DNA of 64,000 nucleotides from NCBI RefSeq assembly GCF_040115645.1, contig NW_027096031.1, positions 1 to 64,000 on the forward strand, written 5' to 3'. The stretch's first letter is position 1; every line of letters begins with the position of its first letter. A model generated the notes under the pieces. It was given only the letters and a program-made list of their open reading frames with translations, ran no database searches and was not told the DNA's origin. The position numbers were made by a program, and so were the translations under genes. The DNA comes from Euwallacea fornicatus. Lineage: Eukaryota > Arthropoda > Insecta > Coleoptera > Curculionidae. Shown here one piece after another: positions 52,600-64,000 of this stretch.

Positions 52600-55245
52600 T
52601 CGACGAGATCTTTAAGATGTCACAACACATCTTGATTCCATCTTGTGGAATTTCCAAGAAAAATAGTACTTTAGGTGCTCAAACACACAACTTTTGTGAT
52701 TTTTCAAATTTTGAAGCTCGATAACTTCGGCAGATCAGGTCCAAGTTTCTTAAACAAAGTGTCAAATTGATCAACTCGACGAGATTTTGCAGATTCCACA
52801 ACACATCATGATTCCATCTTGTTGAATTTCCCAGAAAAATAGTACTTTATGTGCTCAAACACACAACTTTTTTGACTTTTCAAATTTTGAAGCTCGATAA
52901 CTTCGGCAAATCAGGTCCAAATTTCTTAAACAAAGTGTCAAATTGATCAACTCGACGAGATCTTTAAGATGTCACAACACATCTTGATTCCATCTTGTGG
53001 AATTTCCAAGAAAAATAGTACTTTAGGTGCTCAAACACACAACTTTTTTGACTTTTCAAATTTTGAAGCTCGATAACTTCGGCAAATCAGGTCCAAATTT
53101 CTTAAACAAAGTGTCAAATTGATCAACTCGACGAGATTTTGCAGAATCCACAACACATCATGATTGCATCTTGTTGAATTTCCAAGAAAAATAGTACTTT
53201 ATGTGCTCAAACACACAACTTTTTTGACTTTTCAAATTTTGAAGCTCGATAACTTCGGCAAATGAGGTCCAAATTTCTTAAACAAAGTGTCAAATTGATC
53301 AACTCGACGAGATCTTTAAGATGTCATAACACATCTTGATTCCATCTTGTGGAATTTCCAAGAAAAATAGTACTTTAGGTGCTCAAACACACAACTTTTG
53401 TGATTTTTCAAATTTTGAAGCTCGATAACTTCGGCAAATCAGGTCCAAATTTCTTAAACAAAGTGTCAAATTGATCAACTCGACGAGATCTTTAAGATGT
53501 CACAACACATTATGATTGCATCTTGTTGAATTTCCAAGAAAAATAGTACATTATGTGGTCAAACACACTACTTTTGTGATTTTTCAAATTTTGAAGCTCG
53601 ATAACTTCGGCAGATCAGGTCCAAATTTCTTAAACAAAGTGTCAAATTGATCAACTCGACGAGATCTTTAAGATATCACAACACATCATGATTGCATCTT
53701 GTTGAATTTCCAAGAAAAATAGTACTTTAGGTGCTCAAACACACAACTTTTGTGATTTTTCAAATTTTGAAGCTCGATAACTTCGGCAAATCAGGTCCAA
53801 ATTTCTTAAACAAAGTGTCAAATTGATCAACTCGACGAGATTTTGCAGATTCCACAACACATCATGATTCCATCTTGTTGAATTTCCAAGAAAAATAGTA
53901 CATTATGTGGTCAAACACACAACTTTTGTGATTTTTCAAATTTTGAAGCTCGATAACTTCGGCAAATGAGGTCCAAATTTCTTAAACAAAGTGTCAAATT
54001 GATCAACTCGACGAGATTTTGCAGATTCCACAACACATCATGATTGCATCTTGTGGAATTTCCAAGAAAAATAGTACTTTAGGTGCTCAAACACACAACT
54101 TTTGTGATTTTTCAAATTTTGAAGCTCGATAACTTCGGCAAATCAGGTCCAAATTTCTTAAACAAAGTGCCAAATTGAACAACTCGACGAGATCTTTAAG
54201 ATGTCACAACACATCTTGATTCCATCTTGTGGAATTTCCAAGAAAAATAGTACTTTAGGTGCTCAAACACACAACTTTTGTGATTTTTCAAATTTTGAAG
54301 CTCGATAACTTCGGCAGATCAGGTCCAAGTTTCTTAAACAAAGTGTCAAATTGATCAACTAGACGAGATTTTGCAGAATCCACAACACATCATGATTGCA
54401 TCTTGTTGAATTTCCAAGAAAAATAGTACTTTATGTGCTCAAACACACAACTTTTTTGACTTTTCAAATTTTGAAGCTCGATAACTTCGGCAAATCAGGT
54501 CCAAATTTCTTAAACAAAGTGTCAAATTGATCAACTCGACGAGATCTTTAAGATGTCACAACACATCTTGATTCCATCTTGTGGAATTTCCAAGAAAAAT
54601 AGTACTTTAGGTGCTCAAACACACAACTTTTGTGATTTTTCAAATTTTGAAGCTCGATAACTTCGGCAAATCAGGTCCAAATTTCTTAAACAAAGTGTCA
54701 AATTGATCAACTCGACGAGATTTTGCAGAATCCACAACACATCATGATTGCATCTTGTTGAATTTCCAAGAAAAATAGTACTTTATGTGCTCAAACACAC
54801 AACTTTTTTGACTTTTCAAATTTTGAAGCTCGATAACTTCGGCAAATGAGGTCCAAATTTCTTAAACAAAGTGTCAAATTGATCAACTCGACGAGATCTT
54901 TAAGATGTCACAACACATCTTGATTCCATCTTGTGGAATGTCCAAGAAAAATAGTACTTTAGGTGCTCAAACACACAACTTTTGTGATTTTTCAAATTTT
55001 GAAGCTCGATAACTTCGGCAAATGAGGTCCAAATTTCTTAAACAAAGTGTCAAATTGAACAACTCGACGAGATTTTGCAGATTCCACAACACATCATGAT
55101 TCCATCTTGTTGAATTTCCAAGAAAAATAGTACATTATGTGGTCAAACACACAACTTTTGTGATTTTTCCAATTTTGAAGCTCGATAACTTCGGCAAATG
55201 AGGTCCAAATTTCTTAAACAAAGTGTCAAATTGATCAACTCGACG
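52600..55245 (+). repeat. Segment duplicated at about 58,585-61,230 (offset 5,983 bp)
   Basis: Four tags share the offset 5,983 bp: GGTCCAAGTT at 52738 and 58721, CCAGAAAAAT at 52831 and 58814, ATGTCATAAC at 53321 and 59304, and GAATGTCC at 54936 and 60919. Private changes in the left copy are ACTAGACGAG at about 54359 and TTTTTCCAATTTTG at about 55164. Both ends are sharp at the monomer level: AAGTGTC/AAGTGCC on the left, and ATTTTGCAG against ATCTTTAAG on the right at 55,249/61,232. Confidence 0.9.
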
Positions 55246-55845
55246 AGATTTTGCAGATTCCACAACACATCATGATTGCATCTTGTTGAATTTCCAAGAA
55301 AAATAGTACTTTAAGTGCTCAAACACACAACTTTTTTGATTTTTCAAATTTTGAAGCTCGATAACTTCGGCAAATCAGGTCCAAATTTCTTAAACAAAGT
55401 GTCAAATTGATCAACTCGACGAGATTTTGCAGATTCCACAACACATCATGATTCCATCTTGTTGAATTTCCAAGAAAAATAGTACATTATGTGGTCAAAC
55501 ACACAACTTTTGTGATTTTTCAAATTTTGAAGCTCGATAACTTCGGCAAATGAGGTCCAAATTTCTTAAACAAAGTGTCAAATTGATCAACTCGACGAGA
55601 TTTTGCAGATTCCACAACACATCATGATTGCATCTTGTGGAATTTCCAAGAAAAATAGTACTTTAGGTGCTCAAACACACAACTTTTGTGATTTTTCAAA
55701 TTTTGAAGCTCGATAACTTCGGCAAATCAGGTCCAAATTTCTTAAACAAAGTGCCAAATTGAACAACTCGACGAGATCTTTAAGATGTCACAACACATCT
55801 TGATTCCATCTTGTGGAATTTCCAAGAAAAATAGTACTTTAGGTG

Positions 55846-58800
55846 CTCAAACACACAACTTTTTTGATTTTTCAAATTTTGAAGCTCGATAACTTCGGCA
55901 AATCAGGTCCAAATTTCTTAAACAAAGTGTCAAATTGATCAACTCGACGAGATTTTGCAGATTCCACAACACATCATGATTCATTCTTGTTGAATTTCCA
56001 AGAAAAATAGTACATTATGTGGTCAAACACACAATTTTGTGATTTTTCAAATTTTGAAGCTCGATAACTTCGGCAAATGAGGTCCAAATTTCTTAAACAA
56101 AGTGTCAAATTGATCAACTCGACGAGATTTTGCAGATTCCACAACACATCATGATTGCATCTTGTTGAATTTCCAAGAAAAATAGTACTTTATGTGCTCA
56201 AACACACAACTTTTTTGACTTTTCAAATTTTGAAGCTCGATAACTTCGGCAAATCAGGTCCAAATTTCTTAAACAAAGTGTCAAATTGATCAACTCGACG
56301 AGATTTTGCAGATTCCACAACACATCATGATTGCATCTTGTTGAATTTCCAAGAAAAATAGTACTTTATGTGGTCAAACACACAACTTTTGTGATTTTTC
56401 AAATTTTGAAGCTCGATAACTTCGGCAAATGAGGTCCAAATTTCTTAAACAAAGTGTCAAATTGATCAACTCGACGAGATTTTGCAGATTCCACAACACA
56501 TCATGATTCCATCTTGTTGAATTTCCAAGAAAAATAGTACATTATGTGGTCAAACACACAACTTTTGTGATTTTTCAAATTTTGAAGCTCGATAACTTCG
56601 GCAAATGAGGTCCAAATTTCTTAAACAAAGTGTCAAATTGATCAACTCGACGAGATTTTGCAGATTCCACAACACATCATGATTGCATTTTGTTGAATTT
56701 CCAAGAAAAATAGTACTTTATGTGCTCAAACACACAACTTTTTTGACTTTTCAAATTTTGAAGCTCGATAACTTCGGCAAATCAGGTCCAAATTTCTTAA
56801 ACAAAGTGTCAAATTGATCAACTCGACGAGATTTTGCAGATTCCACAACACATCATGATTGCATCTTGTTGAATTTCCAAGAAAAATAGTACTTTATGTG
56901 GTCAAACACACAACTTTTGTGATTTTTCAAATTTTGAAGCTCGATAACTTCGGCAAATGAGGTCCAAATTTCTTAAACAAAGTGTCAAATTGATCAACTC
57001 GACGAGATTTTGCAGATTCCACAACACATCATGATTGCATCTTGTGGAATTTCCAAGAAAAATAGTACTTTAGGTGCTCAAACACACAACTTTTGTGATT
57101 TTTCAAATTTTGAAGCTCGATAACTTCGGCAAATCAGGTCCAAATTTCTTAAACAAAGTGCCAAATTGAACAACTCGACGAGATCTTTAAGATGTCACAA
57201 CACATCTTGATTCCATCTTGTGGAATTTCCAAGAAAAATAGTACTTTAGGTGCTCAAACACACAACTTTTGTGATTTTTCAAATTTTGAAGCTCGATAAC
57301 TTCGGCAGATCAGGTCCAAGTTTCTTAAACAAAGTGTCAAATTGATCAACTCGACGAGATTTTGCAGAATCCACAACACATCGTGATTGCATCTTGTTGA
57401 ATTTCCAAGAAAAATAGTACTTTATGTGCTCAAACACACAACTTTTTTGACTTTTCAAATTTTGAAGCTCGATAACTTCGGCAAATCAGGTCCAAATTTC
57501 TTAAACAAAGTGTCAAATTGATCAACTCGACGAGATCTTTAAGATGTCACAACACATCTTGATTCCATCTTGTGGAATTTCCAAGAAAAATAGTACTTTA
57601 GGTGCTCAAACACACAACTTTTGTGATTTTTCAAATTTTGAAGCTCGATAACTTCGGCAAATCAGGTCCAAATTTCTTAAACAAAGTGTCAAATTGATCA
57701 ACTCGACGAGATTTTGCAGAATCCACAACACATCATGATTGCATCTTGTTGAATTTCCAAGAAAAATAGTACTTTATGTGCTCAAACACACAACTTTTTT
57801 GACTTTTCAAATTTTGAAGCTCGATAACTTCGGCAAATGAGGTCCAAATTTCTTAAACAAAGTGTCAAATTGATCAACTCGACGAGATCTTTAAGATGTC
57901 ACAACACATCTTGATTCCATCTTGTGGAATTTCCAAGAAAAATAGTACTTTAGGTGCTGAAACACACAACTTTTGTGATTTTTCAAATTTTGAAGCTCGA
58001 TAACTTCGGCAAATGAGGTCCAAATTTCTTAAACAAAGTGTCAAATTGATCAACTCGACGAGATTTTGCAGATTCCACAACACATCATGATTGCATCTTG
58101 TTGAATTTCCAAGAAAAATAGTACTTTAAGTGCTCAAACACACAACTTTTTTGATTTTTCAAATTTTGAAGCTCGATAACTTCGGCAAATCAGGTCCAAA
58201 TTTCTTAAACAAAGTGTCAAATTGATCAACTCGACGAGATTTTGCAGATTCCACAACACATCATGATTCCATCTTGTTGAATTTCCAAGAAAAATAGTAC
58301 ATTATGTGGTCAAACACACAACTTTTGTGATTTTTCAAATTTTGAAGCTCGATAACTTCGGCAAATGAGGTCCAAATTTCTTAAACAAAGTGTCAAATTG
58401 ATCAACTCGACGAGATTTTGCAGATTCCACAACACATCATGATTGCATCTTGTGGAATTTCCAAGAAAAATAGTACTTTAGGTGCTCAAACACACAACTT
58501 TTGTGATTTTTCAAATTTTGAAGCTCGATAACTTCGGCAAATCAGGTCCAAATTTCTTAAACAAAGTGCCAAATTGAACAACTCGACGAGATCTTTAAGA
58601 TGTCACAACACATCTTGATTCCATCTTGTGGAATTTCCAAGAAAAATAGTACTTTAGGTGCTCAAACACACAACTTTTGTGATTTTTCAAATTTTGAAGC
58701 TCGATAACTTCGGCAGATCAGGTCCAAGTTTCTTAAACAAAGTGTCAAATTGATCAACTCGACGAGATTTTGCAGATTCCACAACACATCATGATTCCAT

Positions 58801-61800
58801 CTTGTTGAATTTCCCAGAAAAATAGTACTTTATGTGCTCAAACACACAACTTTTTTGACTTTTCAAATTTTGAAGCTCGATAACTTCGGCAAATCAGGTC
58901 CAAATTTCTTAAACAAAGTGTCAAATTGATCAACTCGACGAGATCTTTAAGATGTCACAACACATCTTGATTCCATCTTGTGGAATTTCCAAGAAAAATA
59001 GTACTTTAGGTGCTCAAACACACAACTTTTTTGACTTTTCAAATTTTGAAGCTCGATAACTTCGGCAAATCAGGTCCAAATTTCTTAAACAAAGTGTCAA
59101 ATTGATCAACTCGACGAGATTTTGCAGAATCCACAACACATCATGATTGCATCTTGTTGAATTTCCAAGAAAAATAGTACTTTATGTGCTCAAACACACA
59201 ACTTTTTTGACTTTTCAAATTTTGAAGCTCGATAACTTCGGCAAATGAGGTCCAAATTTCTTAAACAAAGTGTCAAATTGATCAACTCGACGAGATCTTT
59301 AAGATGTCATAACACATCTTGATTCCATCTTGTGGAATTTCCAAGAAAAATAGTACTTTAGGTGCTCAAACACACAACTTTTGTGATTTTTCAAATTTTG
59401 AAGCTCGATAACTTCGGCAAATCAGGTCCAAATTTCTTAAACAAAGTGTCAAATTGATCAACTCGACGAGATCTTTAAGATGTCACAACACATTATGATT
59501 GCATCTTGTTGAATTTCCAAGAAAAATAGTACATTATGTGGTCAAACACACTACTTTTGTGATTTTTCAAATTTTGAAGCTCGATAACTTCGGCAGATCA
59601 GGTCCAAATTTCTTAAACAAAGTGTCAAATTGATCAACTCGACGAGATCTTTAAGATATCACAACACATCATGATTGCATCTTGTTGAATTTCCAAGAAA
59701 AATAGTACTTTAGGTGCTCAAACACACAACTTTTGTGATTTTTCAAATTTTGAAGCTCGATAACTTCGGCAAATCAGGTCCAAATTTCTTAAACAAAGTG
59801 TCAAATTGATCAACTCGACGAGATTTTGCAGATTCCACAACACATCATGATTCCATCTTGTTGAATTTCCAAGAAAAATAGTACATTATGTGGTCAAACA
59901 CACAACTTTTGTGATTTTTCAAATTTTGAAGCTCGATAACTTCGGCAAATGAGGTCCAAATTTCTTAAACAAAGTGTCAAATTGATCAACTCGACGAGAT
60001 TTTGCAGATTCCACAACACATCATGATTGCATCTTGTGGAATTTCCAAGAAAAATAGTACTTTAGGTGCTCAAACACACAACTTTTGTGATTTTTCAAAT
60101 TTTGAAGCTCGATAACTTCGGCAAATCAGGTCCAAATTTCTTAAACAAAGTGCCAAATTGAACAACTCGACGAGATCTTTAAGATGTCACAACACATCTT
60201 GATTCCATCTTGTGGAATTTCCAAGAAAAATAGTACTTTAGGTGCTCAAACACACAACTTTTGTGATTTTTCAAATTTTGAAGCTCGATAACTTCGGCAG
60301 ATCAGGTCCAAGTTTCTTAAACAAAGTGTCAAATTGATCAACTCGACGAGATTTTGCAGAATCCACAACACATCATGATTGCATCTTGTTGAATTTCCAA
60401 GAAAAATAGTACTTTATGTGCTCAAACACACAACTTTTTTGACTTTTCAAATTTTGAAGCTCGATAACTTCGGCAAATCAGGTCCAAATTTCTTAAACAA
60501 AGTGTCAAATTGATCAACTCGACGAGATCTTTAAGATGTCACAACACATCTTGATTCCATCTTGTGGAATTTCCAAGAAAAATAGTACTTTAGGTGCTCA
60601 AACACACAACTTTTGTGATTTTTCAAATTTTGAAGCTCGATAACTTCGGCAAATCAGGTCCAAATTTCTTAAACAAAGTGTCAAATTGATCAACTCGACG
60701 AGATTTTGCAGAATCCACAACACATCATGATTGCATCTTGTTGAATTTCCAAGAAAAATAGTACTTTATGTGCTCAAACACACAACTTTTTTGACTTTTC
60801 AAATTTTGAAGCTCGATAACTTCGGCAAATGAGGTCCAAATTTCTTAAACAAAGTGTCAAATTGATCAACTCGACGAGATCTTTAAGATGTCACAACACA
60901 TCTTGATTCCATCTTGTGGAATGTCCAAGAAAAATAGTACTTTAGGTGCTCAAACACACAACTTTTGTGATTTTTCAAATTTTGAAGCTCGATAACTTCG
61001 GCAAATGAGGTCCAAATTTCTTAAACAAAGTGTCAAATTGAACAACTCGACGAGATTTTGCAGATTCCACAACACATCATGATTCCATCTTGTTGAATTT
61101 CCAAGAAAAATAGTACATTATGTGGTCAAACACACAACTTTTGTGATTTTTCAAATTTTGAAGCTCGATAACTTCGGCAAATGAGGTCCAAATTTCTTAA
61201 ACAAAGTGTCAAATTGATCAACTCGACGAGATCTTTAAGATGTCACAACACATCTTGATTCCATCTTGTGGAATTTCCAAGAAAAATAGTACTTTAGGTG
61301 CTGAAACACACAACTTTTGTGATTTTTCAAATTTTGAAGCTCGATAACTTCGGCAAATGAGGTCCAAATTTCTTAAACAAAGTGTCAAATTGATCAACTC
61401 GACGAGATTTTGCAGATTCCACAACACATCATGATTGCATCTTGTTGAATTTCCAAGAAAAATAGTACTTTAAGTGCTCAAACACACAACTTTTTTGATT
61501 TTTCAAATTTTGAAGCTCGATAACTTCGGCAAATCAGGTCCAAATTTCTTAAACAAAGTGTCAAATTGATCAACTCGACGAGATTTTGCAGATTCCACAA
61601 CACATCATGATTCCATCTTGTTGAATTTCCAAGAAAAATAGTACATTATGTGGTCAAACACACAACTTTTGTGATTTTTCAAATTTTGAAGCTCGATAAC
61701 TTCGGCAAATGAGGTCCAAATTTCTTAAACAAAGTGTCAAATTGATCAACTCGACGAGATTTTGCAGATTCCACAACACATCATGATTGCATCTTGTTGA

Positions 61801-64000
61801 ATTTCCAAGAAAAATAGTACTTTATGTGCTCAAACACACAACTTTTTTGACTTTTCAAATTTTGAAGCTCGATAACTTCGGCAAATCAGGTCCAAATTTC
61901 TTAAACAAAGTGTCAAATTGATCAACTCGACGAGATTTTGCAGATTCCACAACACATCATGATTGCATCTTGTGGAATTTCCAAGAAAAATAGTACTTTA
62001 GGTGCTCAAACACACAACTTTTGTGATTTTTCAAATTTTGAAGCTCGATAACTTCGGCAAATCAGGTCCAAATTTCTTAAACAAAGTGCCAAATTGAACA
62101 ACTCGACGAGATCTTTAAGATGTCACAACACATCTTGATTCCATCTTGTGGAATTTCCAAGAAAAATAGTACTTTAGGTGCTCAAACACACAACTTTTGT
62201 GATTTTTCAAATTTTGAAGCTCGATAACTTCGGCAGATCAGGTCCAAGTTTCTTAAACAAAGTGTCAAATTGATCAACTCGACGAGATTTTGCAGAATCC
62301 ACAACACATCGTGATTGCATCTTGTTGAATTTCCAAGAAAAATAGTACTTTATGTGCTCAAACACACAACTTTTTTGACTTTTCAAATTTTGAAGCTCGA
62401 TAACTTCGGCAAATCAGGTCCAAATTTCTTAAACAAAGTGTCAAATTGATCAACTCGACGAGATCTTTAAGATGTCACAACACATCTTGATTCCATCTTG
62501 TGGAATTTCCAAGAAAAATAGTACTTTAGGTGCTCAAACACAACTTTTGTGATTTTTCAAATTTTGAAGCTCGATAACTTCGGCAAATCAGGTCCAAATT
62601 TCTTAAACAAAGTGTCAAATTGATCAACTCGACGAGATTTTGCAGAATCCACAACACATCATGATTGCATCTTGTTGAATTTCCAAGAAAAATAGTACTT
62701 TATGTGCTCAAACACACAACTTTTTTGACTTTTCAAATTTTGAAGCTCGATAACTTCGGCAAATGAGGTCCAAATTTCTTAAACAAAGTGTCAAATTGAT
62801 CAACTCGACGAGATCTTTAAGATGTCACAACACATCTTGATTCCATCTTGTGGAATTTCCAAGAAAAATAGTACTTTAGGTGCTCAAACACACAACTTTT
62901 GTGATTTTTCAAATTTTGAAGCTCGATAACTTCGGCAAATCAGGTCCAAATTTCTTAAACAAAGTGTCAAATTGATCAACTCGACGAGATCTTTAAGATG
63001 TCACAACACATTATGATTGCATCTTGTTGAATTTCCAAGAAAAATAGTACATTATGTGGTCAAACACACTACTTTTGTGATTTTTCAAATTTTGAAGCTC
63101 GATAACTTCGGCAAATGAGGTCCAAATTTCTTAAACAAAGGGTCAAATTGATCAACTCGACGAGATCTTTAAGATGTCACAACACATCTTGATTCCATCT
63201 TGTGGAATTTCCAAGAAAAATAGTACTTTAGGTGCTCAAACACACAACTTTTGTGATTTTTCAAATTTTGAAGCTCGATAACTTCGGCAAATCAGGTCCA
63301 AATTTCTTAAACAAAGTGTCAAATTGATCAACTCGACGAGATTTTGCAGATTCCACAACACATCATGATTGCATCTTGTTGAATTTCCAAGAAAAATAGT
63401 ACTTTATGTGGTCAAACACACAACTTTTGTGATTTTTCAAATTTTGAAGCTCGATAACTTCGGCAAATGAGGTCCAAATTTCTTAAACAAAGTGTCAAAT
63501 TGATCAACTCGACGAGATTTTGCAGATTCCACAACACATCATGATTGCATCTTGTGGAATTTCCAAGAAAAATAGTACTTTAGGTGCTCAAACACACAAC
63601 TTTTGTGATTTTTCAAATTTTGAAGCTCGATAACTTCGGCAAATCAGGTCCAAATTTCTTAAACAAAGTGCCAAATTGAACAACTCGACGAGATCTTTAA
63701 GATGTCACAACACATCTTGATTCCATCTTGTGGAATTTCCAAGAAAAATAGTACTTTAGGTGCTCAAACACACAACTTTTGTGATTTTTCAAATTTTGAA
63801 GCTCGATAACTTCGGCAGATCAGGTCCAAGTTTCTTAAACAAAGTGTCAAATTGATCAACTCGACGAGATTTTGCAGAATCCACAACACATCATGATTGC
63901 ATCTTGTTGAATTTCCAAGAAAAATAGTACTTTATGTGCTCAAACACACAACTTTTTTGACTTTTCAAATTTTGAAGCTCGATAACTTCGGCAAATCAGG
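55846..64000 (+). repeat. Composite end of window built from copied zone C segments
   Basis: In order: 55,846-57,302 copies 47,224-48,680; about 56,565-58,635 copies 49,350-51,420; 58,585-61,230 copies 52,600-55,245; and about 61,913-62,876 copies 56,985-57,950 at 4,928 bp (ATCGTG at 57380 and 62308). GGTCCAAGTT tags at 57313, 58721, 60305, 62241 and 63823 are spaced 8, 9, 11 and 9 monomers apart, so there is no fixed unit. A two-base loss (CACAACTTTT for CACACAACTTTT) lies at about 62540. The array continues past the window edge. Confidence 0.85.

Larger units (their letters stand above)
1..64000 (+). repeat. 176-bp satellite DNA array, about 364 monomers, single orientation
   Basis: The landmark AAGCTCGATA recurs every 176 bp (for example at 101 and 277, and at 30893, 31069 and 31245) across the whole window. 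Deviations are only 1-2 bp deletions. A representative monomer counted base by base is 176 bp with 59 G+C. No copy is inverted and no unrelated sequence interrupts the array, so every stretch without a gene is filled by this repeat. Monomers fall into recurring variant types. They differ mainly after the GACGAG box (ATCTTTAAGATGTC, ATTTTGCAGATTCC, ATTTTGAAGATGTC or ATTTTGCAGAATCC), at GATTCCATC/GATTGCATC/GATTGGATC, at CTTGTTGAAT/CTTGTTAAAT/CTTGTGGAAT, and at ACATTATGTGG/CTTTAGGTGC/CTTTATGTGC. The length, AT-richness and nested HORs are typical of eukaryotic centromeric or heterochromatic satellites. That location is inferred and the family is not recognised. Confidence 0.98.

Noticed and set aside
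32710..61427. Family of 66-69 codon minus-strand frames (32,710; 36,582; 39,222; 43,622; 48,900; 50,659; 51,342; 51,539; 57,874; 61,218)
   Set aside because: All coincide with the TGCTAAAACA or TGCTGAAACA monomers, whose substitution removes a minus-strand stop codon. Their similarity is the similarity of the satellite itself.
1..64000. CRISPR-like regular repetition
   Set aside because: There are no short repeats separated by unique spacers. The entire 176-bp unit repeats, and neighbouring units are the same sequence.
1..64000. Transposon, LTR or subtelomeric elements within the array
   Set aside because: No departure from the 176-bp phase beyond 1-2 bp was found. There are no terminal inverted repeats with target duplications, no polypurine or poly-A tracts and no telomeric repeat runs.

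Overview
The whole window is one uninterrupted satellite DNA array. It is a head-to-tail tandem repeat with a 176-bp monomer, about 364 copies in 64 kb, all in the same orientation, entering and leaving at the window edges. A representative monomer counts 59 G+C in 176 bases (about 33.5% GC). I find no protein-coding gene, RNA gene, transposon, CRISPR array or unique-sequence island. The few open frames of 65-70 codons are by-products of the repeat. Megasatellite organisation of this kind, with a nucleosome-length monomer and nested higher-order repeats (HORs), points to the nuclear genome of a eukaryote, most likely centromeric, pericentromeric or other constitutive heterochromatin. I do not recognise the monomer as a named satellite family. 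A plant is my first guess, but the sequence does not exclude an animal.

Layout. Zone A (1 to about 9,676) holds two copies of a long HOR: 25 monomers (4,398 bp), then 30 monomers (5,278 bp). They differ by a clean five-monomer block. A transition zone (about 9,677-13,600) is a mosaic of the same monomer types and includes a short 352-bp dimer stretch. Zone B (about 13,600-30,140) holds three copies of another long HOR: 5,279, 5,279 and 5,983 bp (30, 30 and 34 monomers). Zone C (about 30,140-64,000) is built from a partly different and more homogeneous set of monomer variants. It contains a perfect 352-bp dimer run (30,893-31,948), a 14/15-monomer HOR (34,556 to about 40,590), a 1,232-bp tandem duplication (39,445-41,895), and a patchwork of 1-2.7 kb segments copied at offsets of 8,622, 7,215, 5,983 and 4,928 bp (about 43,600-64,000).

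The array can be read as a history. Shared small deletions and rare substitutions act as tags showing which segments were copied from which. All the main offsets are whole numbers of monomers, apart from the tagged 1-2 bp deletions, as expected for in-register unequal exchange or similar recombination. Within the monomer, the notable structure is a set of short dyad symmetries, including three that abut exactly, and a conserved CpG-containing box overlapping a partial CENP-B-box-like match. These are the best candidates for function in an otherwise non-coding window.
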